Shown here: piece after piece, positions 8,222 through 17,348 of the stretch
Layout of the letters: each line of letters starts with the position of its first letter
Numbering within the stretch: the stretch's first letter is position 1
DNA from: Stenotrophomonas maltophilia
GTDB lineage: Bacteria > Pseudomonadota > Gammaproteobacteria > Xanthomonadales > Xanthomonadaceae
Length of the DNA stretch: 64,000 nt
Direction of reading: 5' to 3'
Assembly (NCBI RefSeq): GCF_900186865.1
Contig: NZ_LT906480.1
Coordinates: forward strand, 310,001 to 374,000
The notes under the pieces: model-generated
What the model saw: only the letters and a program-made list of their open reading frames with translations
Told to the model about the DNA's origin: nothing
The model's database searches: none
Made by a program: the position numbers and the translations under genes

Positions 8222-8365
8222 TCACTTCGGATGGATGCCCCGGTTGATGAGAATGCCGACAACGATGCCGACAGCTGCGCAGCCTGCTCCGGTTGTCTCA
8301 ATCAAGATGCACGAACCGTGCATCCCTACCGATCTGGCCTGCTTGGGTAGTGCTTTCGGTTCCAC
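8222..8365 (-). CDS. Small hydrophobic peptide 2 (47 aa, putative precursor peptide)
   Basis: A 47-codon frame starting at GTG (8365) with GAGGAG six to eight bases upstream. The signal overlaps the stop codon of peptide 1 (TGA at 8378-8376), so the two are translationally coupled. The N-terminal 14 residues are polar and basic (EPKALPKQAR). The rest holds C19 and C29, a TTGAGC run and a hydrophobic stretch (AAVGIVVGILI) ending NRGIHPK. An internal Met (residue 15) could be a shorter start. The composition suits a leader plus core peptide, or a small membrane-active peptide. No known bacteriocin motif is recognised. Confidence 0.6.
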   Translation of the reverse strand: MEPKALPKQARSVGMHGSCILIETTGAGCAAVGIVVGILINRGIHPK

Positions 8366-8375
8366 GGGATGCTCC

Positions 8376-8498
8376 TCAGATGGGCAGGACGGCAATGACG
8401 ATTGCAACGGCAATCAGGACCGGTTCAATGGGTGAGCACAGCAATGAAGCACCAGCAACTCCCACCGGCATTGCGAGTGGAGGCGGTATGCAGGTCAT
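8376..8498 (-). CDS. Small hydrophobic peptide 1 (40 aa, putative precursor peptide)
   Basis: A 40-codon frame starting at ATG 8498 with AGGAG seven bases upstream, the first gene of the cassette. It begins MTCIPPPLAMP, has cysteines at positions 3 and 21, and ends in a long aliphatic run (VLIAVAIVIAVLPI) that could span a membrane. The longer frame to 8591 adds an unlikely basic extension without a start signal and was not used. Two consecutive small Cys-containing peptides with an ABC exporter suggest a two-component RiPP or bacteriocin; a regulatory or toxin peptide pair is the alternative. Confidence 0.6.
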   Translation of the reverse strand: MTCIPPPLAMPVGVAGASLLCSPIEPVLIAVAIVIAVLPI

Positions 8499-8548
8499 GG
8501 TGGTTCTCCTGTTCAGGTCATTGGCCCAACACCTGCTGGGCAAGTCCG

Positions 8549-8707
8549 TTCTCAGTGATCGGAGCAATCCTTTCCTTGATCGGCATCTCACTTGTGTTCG
8601 GCGGGGTGCGATACGTCAGCTTGGATGACACTGCCACCCGCCTGGCGGCGCAACAGACGTCGGGGTTTGTCTCAACCCTGTCGAGGGAAAACCCGGCGCC
8701 TTTGTAG
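8549..8707 (+). pseudogene. Remnant of a membrane protein gene, 5' end lost
   Basis: A 52-codon open stretch ending at TAG 8707 with the codon bias of native genes (mostly G or C in third position). It reads like the end of an N-terminal or C-terminal membrane segment (IGAILSLIGISLVFGGVRY) followed by a polar tail (DDTATRLAAQQ). No start codon with a ribosome binding site is found and the upstream frame is implausible. It may be the stump of a native gene cut by arrival of the cassette. The gap 8499-8791 otherwise holds only the presumed promoter of the cassette, which I could not pinpoint. Confidence 0.35.
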
Positions 8708-8791
8708 GTGCAAATCAGCGTGCCCGGAACCGGGGTTATTTCCGTCAGCCGAACGATCTAGAATCCGTTTTTCCCCGCCCGCTGGTGCGTC

Positions 8792-9697
8792 ATGTCGGCT
8801 TCCCCTGTTCCCTTTGCGGCTGCCCCCCGGGGTGGCCTTGTCGCGCTGGCATTGCTGCTGGTCTACGTGGTCTGGGGCTCGACCTACCTGGGCATCGCCA
8901 AGGCCCTGCACGGCGGCGCGCTGCCGCTGACGATGGTTTCCGGCAGCCGGTTCATCATTGCCGGTGGCCTGATGTTCCTGGCCTTGCGCCTGTTCTGGAA
9001 GATGCCGAACCCGACCCTGCGGCAGTGGCGCAACCTGGTGGTGATGGGCGTGACCATGCTGGTGCTGGGCAACGGCATGGTGGTGCTGGCCGAGCGTGAG
9101 GTGTCCTCGGGCCTGGCCGCGACAGCGGTGGCCTCGGTGCCGCTGTGGATGGCGCTGTTCTCGGCGCTGCGCGGGCAGCATGCCAGCCGCGGTGAGTGGC
9201 TGGGCATCGCCATCGGCTTCCTCGGCGTAGTCTGGCTCAACGCCGGCAGCAGCCTGACGGCCTCGCCGACCGGGCTGGTGCTGCTGCTGATCGCGCCGAT
9301 CGGCTGGGCCTTCGGTTCGGTGTGGGCGCGCGGCCTGGACCTGCCGGGCCCGTTCATGACCGCCGCCGGGCAGATGATCTGCGGTGGCGTGCTGCTGGTG
9401 CTGATCGGCCTGGCGGTCGGCGAGCGCCCGACCACGCTGCCCGATACCGGTGGCCTGCTGGCGATGGCCTACCTGTGCGTGTTCGGTTCCATCGTTGCCT
9501 TCACCGCCTACGTCTGGCTGCTGCAGAACGTGCGGCCGGCGCTGGCCGGCAGCTATGCGTACGTCAATCCGGTGATCGCGGTGCTGCTGGGCGCGCTGCT
9601 CAACGGCGAGCGCTTCGGCTGGCGCGACCTGCTGGCGATGGCGGTGATTCTCCTGGGTGTGGTGGTGCTGACAATGGCAAGGACGAGAAAGAAGTGA
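8792..9697 (+). CDS. yedA: EamA/DMT-family exporter, YedA-like
   Basis: A 301-aa inner-membrane protein with ten predicted helices in two EamA repeats. The N-terminal VVWGSTYLGIAKAL and the second-half AYVWLLQNVRPALAGSYAYVNPV followed by GERFGWRD are typical of the YedA subgroup of drug/metabolite exporters. The ATG at 8792 lacks a strong ribosome binding site. The gene overlaps nothing upstream and is followed two bases later by rarD, so the two are likely cotranscribed. The substrate is unknown; homologues are linked to amino-acid or metabolite efflux. Confidence 0.85.
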   Translation: MSASPVPFAAAPRGGLVALALLLVYVVWGSTYLGIAKALHGGALPLTMVSGSRFIIAGGLMFLALRLFWKMPNPTLRQWRNLVVMGVTMLVLGNGMVVLAEREVSSGLAATAVASVPLWMALFSALRGQHASRGEWLGIAIGFLGVVWLNAGSSLTASPTGLVLLLIAPIGWAFGSVWARGLDLPGPFMTAAGQMICGGVLLVLIGLAVGERPTTLPDTGGLLAMAYLCVFGSIVAFTAYVWLLQNVRPALAGSYAYVNPVIAVLLGALLNGERFGWRDLLAMAVILLGVVVLTMARTRKK

Positions 9698-9699
9698 GC

Positions 9700-10590
9700 A
9701 TGGAAGAGAAAGAACAACGCCGGGGCCTGCTGGTCACCGCATCCACCTTCGTGATCTGGGGCCTGGTGCCGGTCTATTGGCACCTGCTCAACGAGGTACC
9801 CTCGTTCCAGATCATCGCCCACCGCATCATCTGGAGCACCGTGATGGTGCTGGGCTGGCTCTTGATCAGCTCGCGCCTGGGCTGGTGGCAGAAGATCGCC
9901 GCGCAGCCGCGCGCGCTGCCGATCCTGCTGGTGTCGAGCCTGACCATCGCCTTCAACTGGGGCCTGTACATCTGGGCGGTCAACGCCGGCCATGTGATCG
10001 AGACCAGCCTGGGCTACTTCATCAACCCGCTGGTGAACGTGCTGCTGGGCGTGCTGGTGCTGAAGGAGCGGCTGCGGCGCCTGCAGTGGGTGGCGGTGGC
10101 GATGGCGGCGGTGGGCGTGGCCTGGCTGACCATCGACGCGGGTACGCCGCCGTGGATCGCGCTGGGCCTGGCCTGTTCGTTCGGCCTGTATGGCCTGCTG
10201 CGCAAGCTGGTCTCGGTCGATCCGGTGGCCGGCCTGGGCGTGGAGAGCATGTACCTGTTCCTGCCGGCGCTGGCCTTCGCGATCTGGGCGGAAAACGGCC
10301 ATGGCGGCGCGTTCTTCCATGGCTGGGGCTGGCGCAATGACCTGCTGCTGGTCTTCGGTGGCGCAGTGACCGCAGTGCCGCTGATCGGTTTCGCCTACGG
10401 CGTGAAGCGCATCCCGCTGTCGCTGGTCGGCATCCTGCAGTACATCGCGCCGAGCCTGCAGCTGCTGCTGGGCGTGTTCTTCTTCCACGAAGCGTTCGAT
10501 ACTGCCAAGGCGATCGGCTTCGCCGCGATCTGGGCCGGCCTGATCCTGTTCGTCGGTGACAACATCCGCACGATGCGCGCCAAGCGCTAG
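9700..10590 (+). CDS. rarD: RarD, EamA-family transporter
   Basis: A 296-aa, ten-helix inner-membrane protein. It shows the RarD signature at its start (FVIWGLVPVYWHLL), then AHRIIWS and FNWGLYIWAVNAGHVIETSLGYFINPLVNVLLG (given here as a pattern over residues about 80-112), and ends GDNIRTMRAKR. Family members are predicted permeases (chloramphenicol-sensitive RarD in older naming). The start ATG at 9700 is two bases after the yedA stop; a GTG six bases upstream is possible. It is followed by an inverted repeat and the terminator of the convergent receptor gene. Confidence 0.88.
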   Translation: MEEKEQRRGLLVTASTFVIWGLVPVYWHLLNEVPSFQIIAHRIIWSTVMVLGWLLISSRLGWWQKIAAQPRALPILLVSSLTIAFNWGLYIWAVNAGHVIETSLGYFINPLVNVLLGVLVLKERLRRLQWVAVAMAAVGVAWLTIDAGTPPWIALGLACSFGLYGLLRKLVSVDPVAGLGVESMYLFLPALAFAIWAENGHGGAFFHGWGWRNDLLLVFGGAVTAVPLIGFAYGVKRIPLSLVGILQYIAPSLQLLLGVFFFHEAFDTAKAIGFAAIWAGLILFVGDNIRTMRAKR

Positions 10591-10606
10591 CGCCGGCGGG
10601 GCTGCG

Positions 10607-10698
10607 GGGTCGGATCCCTCCGCAACGCGGAGGGCTCTGACCCTGTTCTATCCGTCGCGTGGGGTCAGAGCCCTTCGCAGGGCGAAGGGATCCGACCC
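10607..10698. repeat. 92-base inverted repeat after rarD
   Basis: The arms begin GGGTCGGATCCC and end GGGATCCGACCC, with internal complementary segments (GGGCTCTGACCC / GGGGTCAGAGCCC) and two small secondary hairpins (CTCCGCAACGCGGAG, CCTTCGCAGGGCGAAGG). Transcribed, it would form a branched structure. It looks like a dimeric REP-type element of a subtype different from the GTAG ones, and may act as a terminator or mRNA-stabilising end for rarD. Confidence 0.75.
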
Positions 10699-10708
10699 GC
10701 TTCCACCC

Positions 10709-10740
10709 AAAAAAGAACGGCGCCCCGAAGGGCGCCGTTC
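10709..10740 (-). terminator. Rho-independent terminator of the TonB-dependent receptor gene
   Basis: Read on the minus strand, the perfect 10-bp stem GAACGGCGCC / GGCGCCGTTC with a six-base loop is followed directly by six T. It lies 58 bases past the stop of the receptor gene. On the plus strand it could also stop rarD transcripts, but the T-run is then only weak. Confidence 0.85.
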
Positions 10741-10797
10741 TGCTTCCATCCACCGCCAGGAGAGAGAGATGGCGGTGGCGGGAACGCGGTTGCAGGC

Positions 10798-13656
10798 TTA
10801 GAAGCGCTGCTGGTACTTCATGTACATGAAACGACCGATGTCGAAGCCACCGTAGTAGGTGAAGCTGCTGTTCGGCTGGCTGTACATGATCGGACCCTGG
10901 TGGTCGAAGACGTTGTTCACGCCCAGCGACACGGTGCCGTCCCACGGCAGGCTGTAACGCACCTGCAGGTCGTGGAAGGTGTTGGAGCCCACCTTGCGGC
11001 TCGGCTGCGCATCGGTGTACGGCGAGACGAAGCCGGCCATGTTGCAGTCCGGGCCACCGGCCAGGTCATACGAGCAGGCTTCCTTCATGCCCGAGTAGTA
11101 GCGGGCGGTCCAACCGATGCCCAGGTCGCCGTACTGCCAATCCAGGTTGAAGGTCGAACGCACGCGGAAGTTGCCCTGCCAGCCGGTCTTCTGCTCCACC
11201 GGCGTGGTGGCGGCGCTGTCGTTGCGCTGCTCCAGGTAGTCGGTGTAGGTGGTGTTCCAGGTGGCGGCAAAGCGGCCGAACGCGGTTTCCGGCAGGCGGT
11301 AACGCAGGCTGAAGTCGTAGCCGGCGGTTTCGCGGTAGCCCGCATTGACCAGCGAGCGGTCCAGCGACGTCACCTGACCCAGCGTCTTGGCGCTGGTGGA
11401 ACGGGTGAAGCGGCCGCACGCCGAATCCACGCCCTGCACGTAGCACTGGTTGAGGATGTCGGTGGCCGACTCACCCACGATCGCGTTGTCGATGCGGATC
11501 TTCCACCAGTCCAGGCTGACGTCCAGGCCCGGCACGAACTCGGGGCTGTACACCAGGCCCACGGTCCAGGTCTTGGCGGTTTCCGGCTTCAGGTTCGCAT
11601 TGGAACCGGAGTCGAAATCGGCGATGCCCTGCTGGCCCGGACGGTTGGCGACGTTGCCTTCCGACGCGGTCTGCTGGCGGAAGTCCGCCGGCACCTTCAG
11701 CGCCTGGCAACGTGCGGCCACGGTCGCGCTGCTGGCAGCGATGCCGAACGAGGTATCGCACGGATCGGTGAACGAATCACGGCTCTTCACCGCACCGCCG
11801 TACAGGTCGTCCACGGTCGGCGCACGGAAGCCGGTGCCATAGGTCGCGCGCACCAGCAGGCTGTCGATCGGCTTCCACTTCAGGCCGAACTTGCTGTTGG
11901 TGGTCGAACCGAAGGTGTTGTAGTCGGTGTAGCGGCCGGCCAGGTCCAGCGACAGTTCACGCGCGAACGGCATGTCGGCCAGCAGCGGCACCTGCAGCTC
12001 CAGGTAGACCTCGTTGAGCGAGTAGTCGCCACGGGTCGGCTGGCCGGTGGTGCCGGCAATCTGGCCCTTCTGCACCATCAGGTCCGGGGTGTAGCTGGCT
12101 TCTTCGTTGCGGTGCTCGAAGCCCATCGCGGCCATCACGTCGCCGGCCGGCAGGGTGAACACCGAACCGGAGATGTTGGCGCTGGCGACCTTCGTGGTGC
12201 TCTTCATCTTGTCGACGAAGCGGGTGAACAGGTAGTCCTGCACGTCCTGGTTGCTCAGCGAGCCCGGGCCTGCATAGCCCATCGGCGCGGCCGGGTTCCA
12301 CGGCACGCAGCCGGCGATCACTGCACCCGGGCTGCCGCAGCGTGCCACGCTGCCATCCATGAAGGATGGGCCGACCGCCAGGTCGACATGCGGCTGGTAC
12401 ATGCTGCCGGTACCGATGCGCTCGCCTTCATTGCGGTTGTACATGTAGCTGACGTTCCAGTCCCAGTAACGCGAACCGGTTTCGAAGCTGCCTTCCAGGC
12501 CGATGCTGGCGCGCTTGGTGTCCAGGTTGTTCTCGGTCGCACGCGGCATTTCTTCGGTGCGGTGCGAGAACAGCACGTCCTGGCCCCAGTGGTTGAACGC
12601 ACTGTCCTTGGACAGGGCAGCACGGGAACCGTTGCGCGCCTGTGCGGTGGACACCGAGTAGGGGTAGCCGGCCAGGTGCTTGGTCGACTCGCGCTTGCTG
12701 TACAGCGCGTCGGCCACGATGCGCAGGTCATCGGTGATCGAGAAGCCACCGTTGGCGAACACCGAAGTGCGCTCCAGGCCGCTCAGCAGGCTCATGTTGG
12801 TCTTGGTGTTGGCACCATCGGCCGGATTGGGCGTGTGGAAATTGCCCTTCTGGCTCGGGTCGCCGCCCGGGCCCACGGTCAGCGACTTGCCGTCGACAGT
12901 GACGCTGCCCCACTGCGTGGTCTGGTTCAGTGCCTTGACGTCGTCGGGATGGCGCGGGCCACCCGGGTAACGGCTGAACTCGCGCTCGCTGCCGAGGATC
13001 TCGTCTTCCTTGGTGCGCTCGGCCCCAACGCTGAACCAGCCGCGGTCGAAGGTCTTGCCGAAGGTGGCGCTGTAGGAGCGCTTCTGGCCGTCACCTTCAC
13101 CGTACTGGCCGACGTAGACGCTGGCTTCGCCACCGTCGAAGTTCTTGCGGGTGATGATGTTGACCACACCGGCGATGGCGTCCGAGCCGTACAGCGCGGA
13201 CGCGCCATCGGTGAGCACTTCCACCCGCTCGACAATCGCGGAGGGAATCGAAGCCAGGTCGGAGTAGCCACCGGCGCTGACGCCCATGCGGCGGCCGTCG
13301 ATCAGCACCAGGCTGCGCTCCGGGCCGAGGTTGCGCAGGCTGACGTACGTGCCGCCGAAGTCGCGCGAAGAACTCAGCGACGACGAGCGGCTCAGGCTCG
13401 GTGCGCCGGCGGCGGTGACGTCCTGCAGGATGTCGGCGACGTTGATGTAACCCTTCTTCTCGATCTCGGCGCGGCTGAGCGCGACGACCGGCTGTGCGGT
13501 CTCGACACTGGCCTGGCGGATGCGCGAGCCGGTGATTTCGATGCGATCGAGGTTGGTCGGGGTATCGCCGGCGCTCTGTGCGAAGGCGGGGGTGGTGCAG
13601 CTGGCGGCCAGCGCGATGACGATCGCGTTGCGCAGCGGATTGGTTTTCAGGGACAT
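10798..13656 (-). CDS. TonB-dependent receptor, oligopeptide/carbohydrate-transporter type
   Basis: A 952-aa outer-membrane receptor. There is a signal peptide (MSLKTNPLRN to AFAQ, about residue 27), a plug domain (about 40-170) with ALYGSDAIAGVVNIITRK, and a 22-strand barrel ending in aromatic F (KYQQRF). The TonB box is probably in the LDRIEITGSRI stretch just after the signal peptide, as in the large Xanthomonadaceae receptor families. The ATG at 13656 was preferred to a TTG 30 bases upstream because it puts the signal peptide first. The ligand is unknown; no FecA-type extension precedes the plug. Upstream (13657-13980) lies its presumed promoter. Confidence 0.9.
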   Translation of the reverse strand: MSLKTNPLRNAIVIALAASCTTPAFAQSAGDTPTNLDRIEITGSRIRQASVETAQPVVALSRAEIEKKGYINVADILQDVTAAGAPSLSRSSSLSSSRDFGGTYVSLRNLGPERSLVLIDGRRMGVSAGGYSDLASIPSAIVERVEVLTDGASALYGSDAIAGVVNIITRKNFDGGEASVYVGQYGEGDGQKRSYSATFGKTFDRGWFSVGAERTKEDEILGSEREFSRYPGGPRHPDDVKALNQTTQWGSVTVDGKSLTVGPGGDPSQKGNFHTPNPADGANTKTNMSLLSGLERTSVFANGGFSITDDLRIVADALYSKRESTKHLAGYPYSVSTAQARNGSRAALSKDSAFNHWGQDVLFSHRTEEMPRATENNLDTKRASIGLEGSFETGSRYWDWNVSYMYNRNEGERIGTGSMYQPHVDLAVGPSFMDGSVARCGSPGAVIAGCVPWNPAAPMGYAGPGSLSNQDVQDYLFTRFVDKMKSTTKVASANISGSVFTLPAGDVMAAMGFEHRNEEASYTPDLMVQKGQIAGTTGQPTRGDYSLNEVYLELQVPLLADMPFARELSLDLAGRYTDYNTFGSTTNSKFGLKWKPIDSLLVRATYGTGFRAPTVDDLYGGAVKSRDSFTDPCDTSFGIAASSATVAARCQALKVPADFRQQTASEGNVANRPGQQGIADFDSGSNANLKPETAKTWTVGLVYSPEFVPGLDVSLDWWKIRIDNAIVGESATDILNQCYVQGVDSACGRFTRSTSAKTLGQVTSLDRSLVNAGYRETAGYDFSLRYRLPETAFGRFAATWNTTYTDYLEQRNDSAATTPVEQKTGWQGNFRVRSTFNLDWQYGDLGIGWTARYYSGMKEACSYDLAGGPDCNMAGFVSPYTDAQPSRKVGSNTFHDLQVRYSLPWDGTVSLGVNNVFDHQGPIMYSQPNSSFTYYGGFDIGRFMYMKYQQRF

Positions 13657-13920
13657 CCGTGAAATCTCGTGTTTCAGGAAAAACAAGCGCCCGTTCTATG
13701 GACGCGTGGGGTGCTGCAAACCAACGTGGGGGGGCGATTCTAGAATGTTTCCATTCGTAACTGTTTGCCTCTGCGCCGCGGATGTGCGCGAAAATGAATC
13801 GCAACCAACAATCCACAGATGGGATGTGCGCAACGTCACGCGCGTTGCGCTTTCGATGGGCAGAGGCATCGATAGCGGCGTATTTCCCGCAATCTGTAGC
13901 CGTGCGCGTGCGCCGGCATC

Positions 13921-13944
13921 CATCCACGCATGGCGTGGATCTAC
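13921..13944. repeat. SMAG-type palindrome, inverted
   Basis: CATCCACGCATGGCGTGGATCTAC, read as a GTAG element on the minus strand. The remainder of the 392-base gap 13657-14048 holds the presumed receptor promoter near 13660-13780 (A+T-richer) and a terminator at 13983-14015. No gene is supported in it. Confidence 0.8.
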
Positions 13945-13982
13945 TGGACGTCCTGGCTCACCACCAAGCGTGGATGACGCGC

Positions 13983-14015
13983 AAAATAAAAGGGACGGAG
14001 CCTTCGCTCCGTCCC
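13983..14015 (-). terminator. Rho-independent terminator of the ABC efflux operon
   Basis: On the minus strand a 10-bp stem (GGGACGGAGC with its complement, four-base loop) is followed by TTTTATTTT. It lies about 34 bases after the stop of the last permease gene. Confidence 0.85.
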
Positions 14016-14048
14016 CTGCGTGATGCGCAGTCCACCGCTGCGTGATGC

Positions 14049-15371
14049 TCAGGTTTCTCGCAACGCCGTGGTGATCGGCAAACGGGCCGCGCGCAGCGCC
14101 GGGAACAGGCCGCCGACCAGGCCGATGCCCAGCGCCCATTTCAGTCCGGTCCACAGCAGTTCCGGCGACACATGGAACTTGAACACCACCGCGCTGAAGT
14201 TGCTGCCTATGGTGGACACGCTGTAGCCATTGAACAGCAGCCACGCCACCGCACACCCCAGAAGGCCACCCAGCAACGCCAGCAGCATGGTCTCCAGCAT
14301 CACCGCCGTCACCACCGGCAGGCCGCGGAAGCCGATCGCGCGCATGGTGGCGATCTCGCGCGCACGGGTGGCCACGGCCGCATACATGGTGTTGAGTGCG
14401 CCGAACACTGCACCCACCGCCATGATCGTGCCGATCACCTTGCCGAGGATGTCGATCAGCTTGGTCAGCCCGCCGCCCTGCTTGCTGTAGTAGACACGGG
14501 TGGTTTCCACGTCCAGTTTCAGGCGCGGGTCGGCGGCGACCGCTGCCTTGAACTGCTCGAAGCCGGCCTTGCCATCGGTACGCACGCTGATCGACTGCCA
14601 GGCGCTGCGCTGGTAGGTGGTGGCCAGCGTATCGGCGTCGGTCCACAGCTCCGAATCGTGCGCATCGCCGGTGGCGAACACGCCGACCACGGTCCAGGTC
14701 TGGTTGCCCAGGGTCAGCATCCTGCCCACGTCCATGTCGCGGAACTGGCCCTTGGCACCCTGGCCGACCACGATCTCGCGCAGGCCGGCTGCGAACTTGC
14801 GGCCTTCGATGATCTTGACCTTGTCATGCACGGCCCAGGCCTGCGGACCAACGCCGCGGAACTGCGCGTTGACGTCGGTGCCGTCGGACTTCGATACCAG
14901 GTTGACCACCTGCGACAGCTCCGGCGACAGCAGCGGCCGGCCTTCGCCATCGCGGCTGATGCCGGGCAGGGTGGACAACGTCGGCACCTGCTCGCGGGTG
15001 ATCACCGAGTTGGTCTCGGCCTGCGAGCCGCCGCGCAGCACGATGGCGGTGGTGTCGTCGCCGGTGTTGTTGAGCGTGGCCTGGAAGCCTTCGCCCATCG
15101 CCAGCATCGCCACCAGCACGCCGACCACGCCGGCGATGCCGACCACGATCACCGAGGACGCGCCCCAGCGCTGCGGCAGGCTGGCCACGCCGATGCGGGT
15201 GGCGGCCAGCGCCAACCGTCCGCCACGGGTCAGCAGCAGCCACAGTGCCACCAGCACGGCCACGGCCAGCACGCCGAACCACGGCAGGCTGATCCACAGC
15301 ACCAGGCCGATCACCAGCAGCAGCACCGTCAGGCCGTTGCCCAGCCATTTCTTGAGTTTGCTCTTGAACAT
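14049..15371 (-). CDS. FtsX/MacB-type ABC transporter permease
   Basis: A 440-aa inner-membrane protein of the MacB-like permease class. There are two N-terminal helices (about 12-48), a third helix (about 73-93) before a large periplasmic domain, and three C-terminal helices (about 310-430) in the FtsX fold, ending LRAARLPITTALRET. The first two helices are an unusual extension compared with standard MacB permeases. The ATG at 15371 follows AGGAGG. It is the last of four genes (adaptor, ATPase, two permeases) on the minus strand, 13 bases after the first permease gene. The pair probably forms a heterodimeric efflux or lipoprotein-transport complex. Confidence 0.85.
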   Translation of the reverse strand: MFKSKLKKWLGNGLTVLLLVIGLVLWISLPWFGVLAVAVLVALWLLLTRGGRLALAATRIGVASLPQRWGASSVIVVGIAGVVGVLVAMLAMGEGFQATLNNTGDDTTAIVLRGGSQAETNSVITREQVPTLSTLPGISRDGEGRPLLSPELSQVVNLVSKSDGTDVNAQFRGVGPQAWAVHDKVKIIEGRKFAAGLREIVVGQGAKGQFRDMDVGRMLTLGNQTWTVVGVFATGDAHDSELWTDADTLATTYQRSAWQSISVRTDGKAGFEQFKAAVAADPRLKLDVETTRVYYSKQGGGLTKLIDILGKVIGTIMAVGAVFGALNTMYAAVATRAREIATMRAIGFRGLPVVTAVMLETMLLALLGGLLGCAVAWLLFNGYSVSTIGSNFSAVVFKFHVSPELLWTGLKWALGIGLVGGLFPALRAARLPITTALRET

Positions 15372-15384
15372 GTCGGTGTCCTCC

Positions 15385-16542
15385 TCAGCGGCCGGCCAGT
15401 GCGTCGACGATCTTCAGGCGCTTGGCACGCAGCGCCGGCAACAACCCGACGATGATGCCGATCACCACGATCAGGCCCAGCCCCATAAGCCAGGTCGGCG
15501 TCGGTACGTGCGGCGGCAGCATGCCCATGCTCTTCGGGCCGATCGCCGGCAGGATCAGTGCGGCCAGGCCCATGCCGATCAGGCCGCCCAGGCCGATCAG
15601 CAGCACCGACTCCACCATCACCAGGGTCAGCACGGTGCTGTCCTTGAAGCCCAGCGTCTTCAGCGTGGCCAGCTCCGGCACGCGTTCGCGCACCGCCTGC
15701 GCCATGGTGTTGCCGGTCAGCAGCAGCAGGGTGAAGAACACCGCGCCCATGATTGAAGTGACGATCATGCCGATGTCGGCGAACTGCTTGACGAAGGCCT
15801 GCTGGAACGCCGACTCGGTCTGGGTCTTGGTCTCGTGGTCGGAGTTGGCCGAGATTGCATCAATGGCCTGCGCTACCCGCGAGGAATGATCCGGGTTGTC
15901 CAGCGTCACCGTGTACCAGCTCACCTGGTTCTTGATGTAGTCGTTGGATTCATCGAAGTACTTCCAGTTCATCATCAACTGGCGTTCTTCGTTGGCCGCC
16001 AGCGCTCGGTCCTTGGAACGGTAGATGCCCTTCAGTTCCAGCGGCCAGTCGTTGCTGCCGCCGCGCGGGAAGATCGTGGCCTGCAACGGGATGGTGTCGC
16101 CGATCTTCCAGCCGAACTGCTTGGCCAGGGTCTCGCCCACGATGGCGCCGGTGCGGGTCTGCTTCCAGTCCTCCAGCTGTGCCGGATCGATCTGCAGTTC
16201 GCGGTAGACATCGAAGTAGTTGGGCGACACCGAGAAGTTCGGGAAGAAGTTCTTTGGATCCTGGTAGATGCCGCCGAACCACATGCCGTAGGCCACGTCG
16301 CGCACGCCGGCCACCTGGCGGATCTGGGTTTCCAGGCGGATCGGCAGCGACTGGGTGATCGACAGCCGCGAGGCCACCACCAGGCGATTGGCGCCTTCCA
16401 CGCTGCCGCCGGACGAGAACGCCACGCGCACCGAGTCGAGCATGCCGAACAGCAGGAACGCGGCCACCACCGACAGCAGGGTCAACAGGGTGCGCGTGCG
16501 GCTGCGGAACAGCTGCGCCCACACCAACGAGAAGTATTTCAT
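15385..16542 (-). CDS. FtsX/MacB-type ABC transporter permease
   Basis: A 385-aa protein with the canonical layout: an N-terminal helix after RSRTRTLLT (about 18-36), a periplasmic MacB-like domain (about 40-255), then three helices (about 265-375) ending [16 protein letters not shown]. The ATG at 16542 has GGAGG upstream. It lies 14 bases after the ATPase gene and is partner to the following permease. Such proteins use ATP hydrolysis to drive movements of their periplasmic domain rather than to pass substrate through the membrane. Confidence 0.87.
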   Translation of the reverse strand: MKYFSLVWAQLFRSRTRTLLTLLSVVAAFLLFGMLDSVRVAFSSGGSVEGANRLVVASRLSITQSLPIRLETQIRQVAGVRDVAYGMWFGGIYQDPKNFFPNFSVSPNYFDVYRELQIDPAQLEDWKQTRTGAIVGETLAKQFGWKIGDTIPLQATIFPRGGSNDWPLELKGIYRSKDRALAANEERQLMMNWKYFDESNDYIKNQVSWYTVTLDNPDHSSRVAQAIDAISANSDHETKTQTESAFQQAFVKQFADIGMIVTSIMGAVFFTLLLLTGNTMAQAVRERVPELATLKTLGFKDSTVLTLVMVESVLLIGLGGLIGMGLAALILPAIGPKSMGMLPPHVPTPTWLMGLGLIVVIGIIVGLLPALRAKRLKIVDALAGR

Positions 16543-16556
16543 CGCCGTGGCCTCCG

Positions 16557-17246
<690 letters not shown>

Positions 17247-17348
17247 GGGTGGTTCTCCACGGAAGGCGGGAAACGGGGAAGCGCACCTGCGGTGGCCGCA
17301 GGCGTGCGTCGAGCGGTGTTGCCGGCGGCGCCCATGGGCGCCAGGCCG

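Noticed and set aside
4447..8498. Reading the cassette as a plain nutrient-type ABC importer
   Set aside because: No substrate-binding protein gene is present and the permease/ATPase are of the ABC-2/NatAB export style.
8376..8591. A 71-codon version of peptide 1
   Set aside because: The first 31 codons are Arg-rich and lack a ribosome binding site; the internal ATG at 8498 has AGGAG at ideal spacing.
10900..13662. A 920-codon plus-strand frame opposite the TonB-dependent receptor gene
   Set aside because: It is the shadow of a high-G+C gene: His/Gly/Ala/Val-rich without domain motifs, no ribosome binding site. The minus strand reads as a clear receptor.
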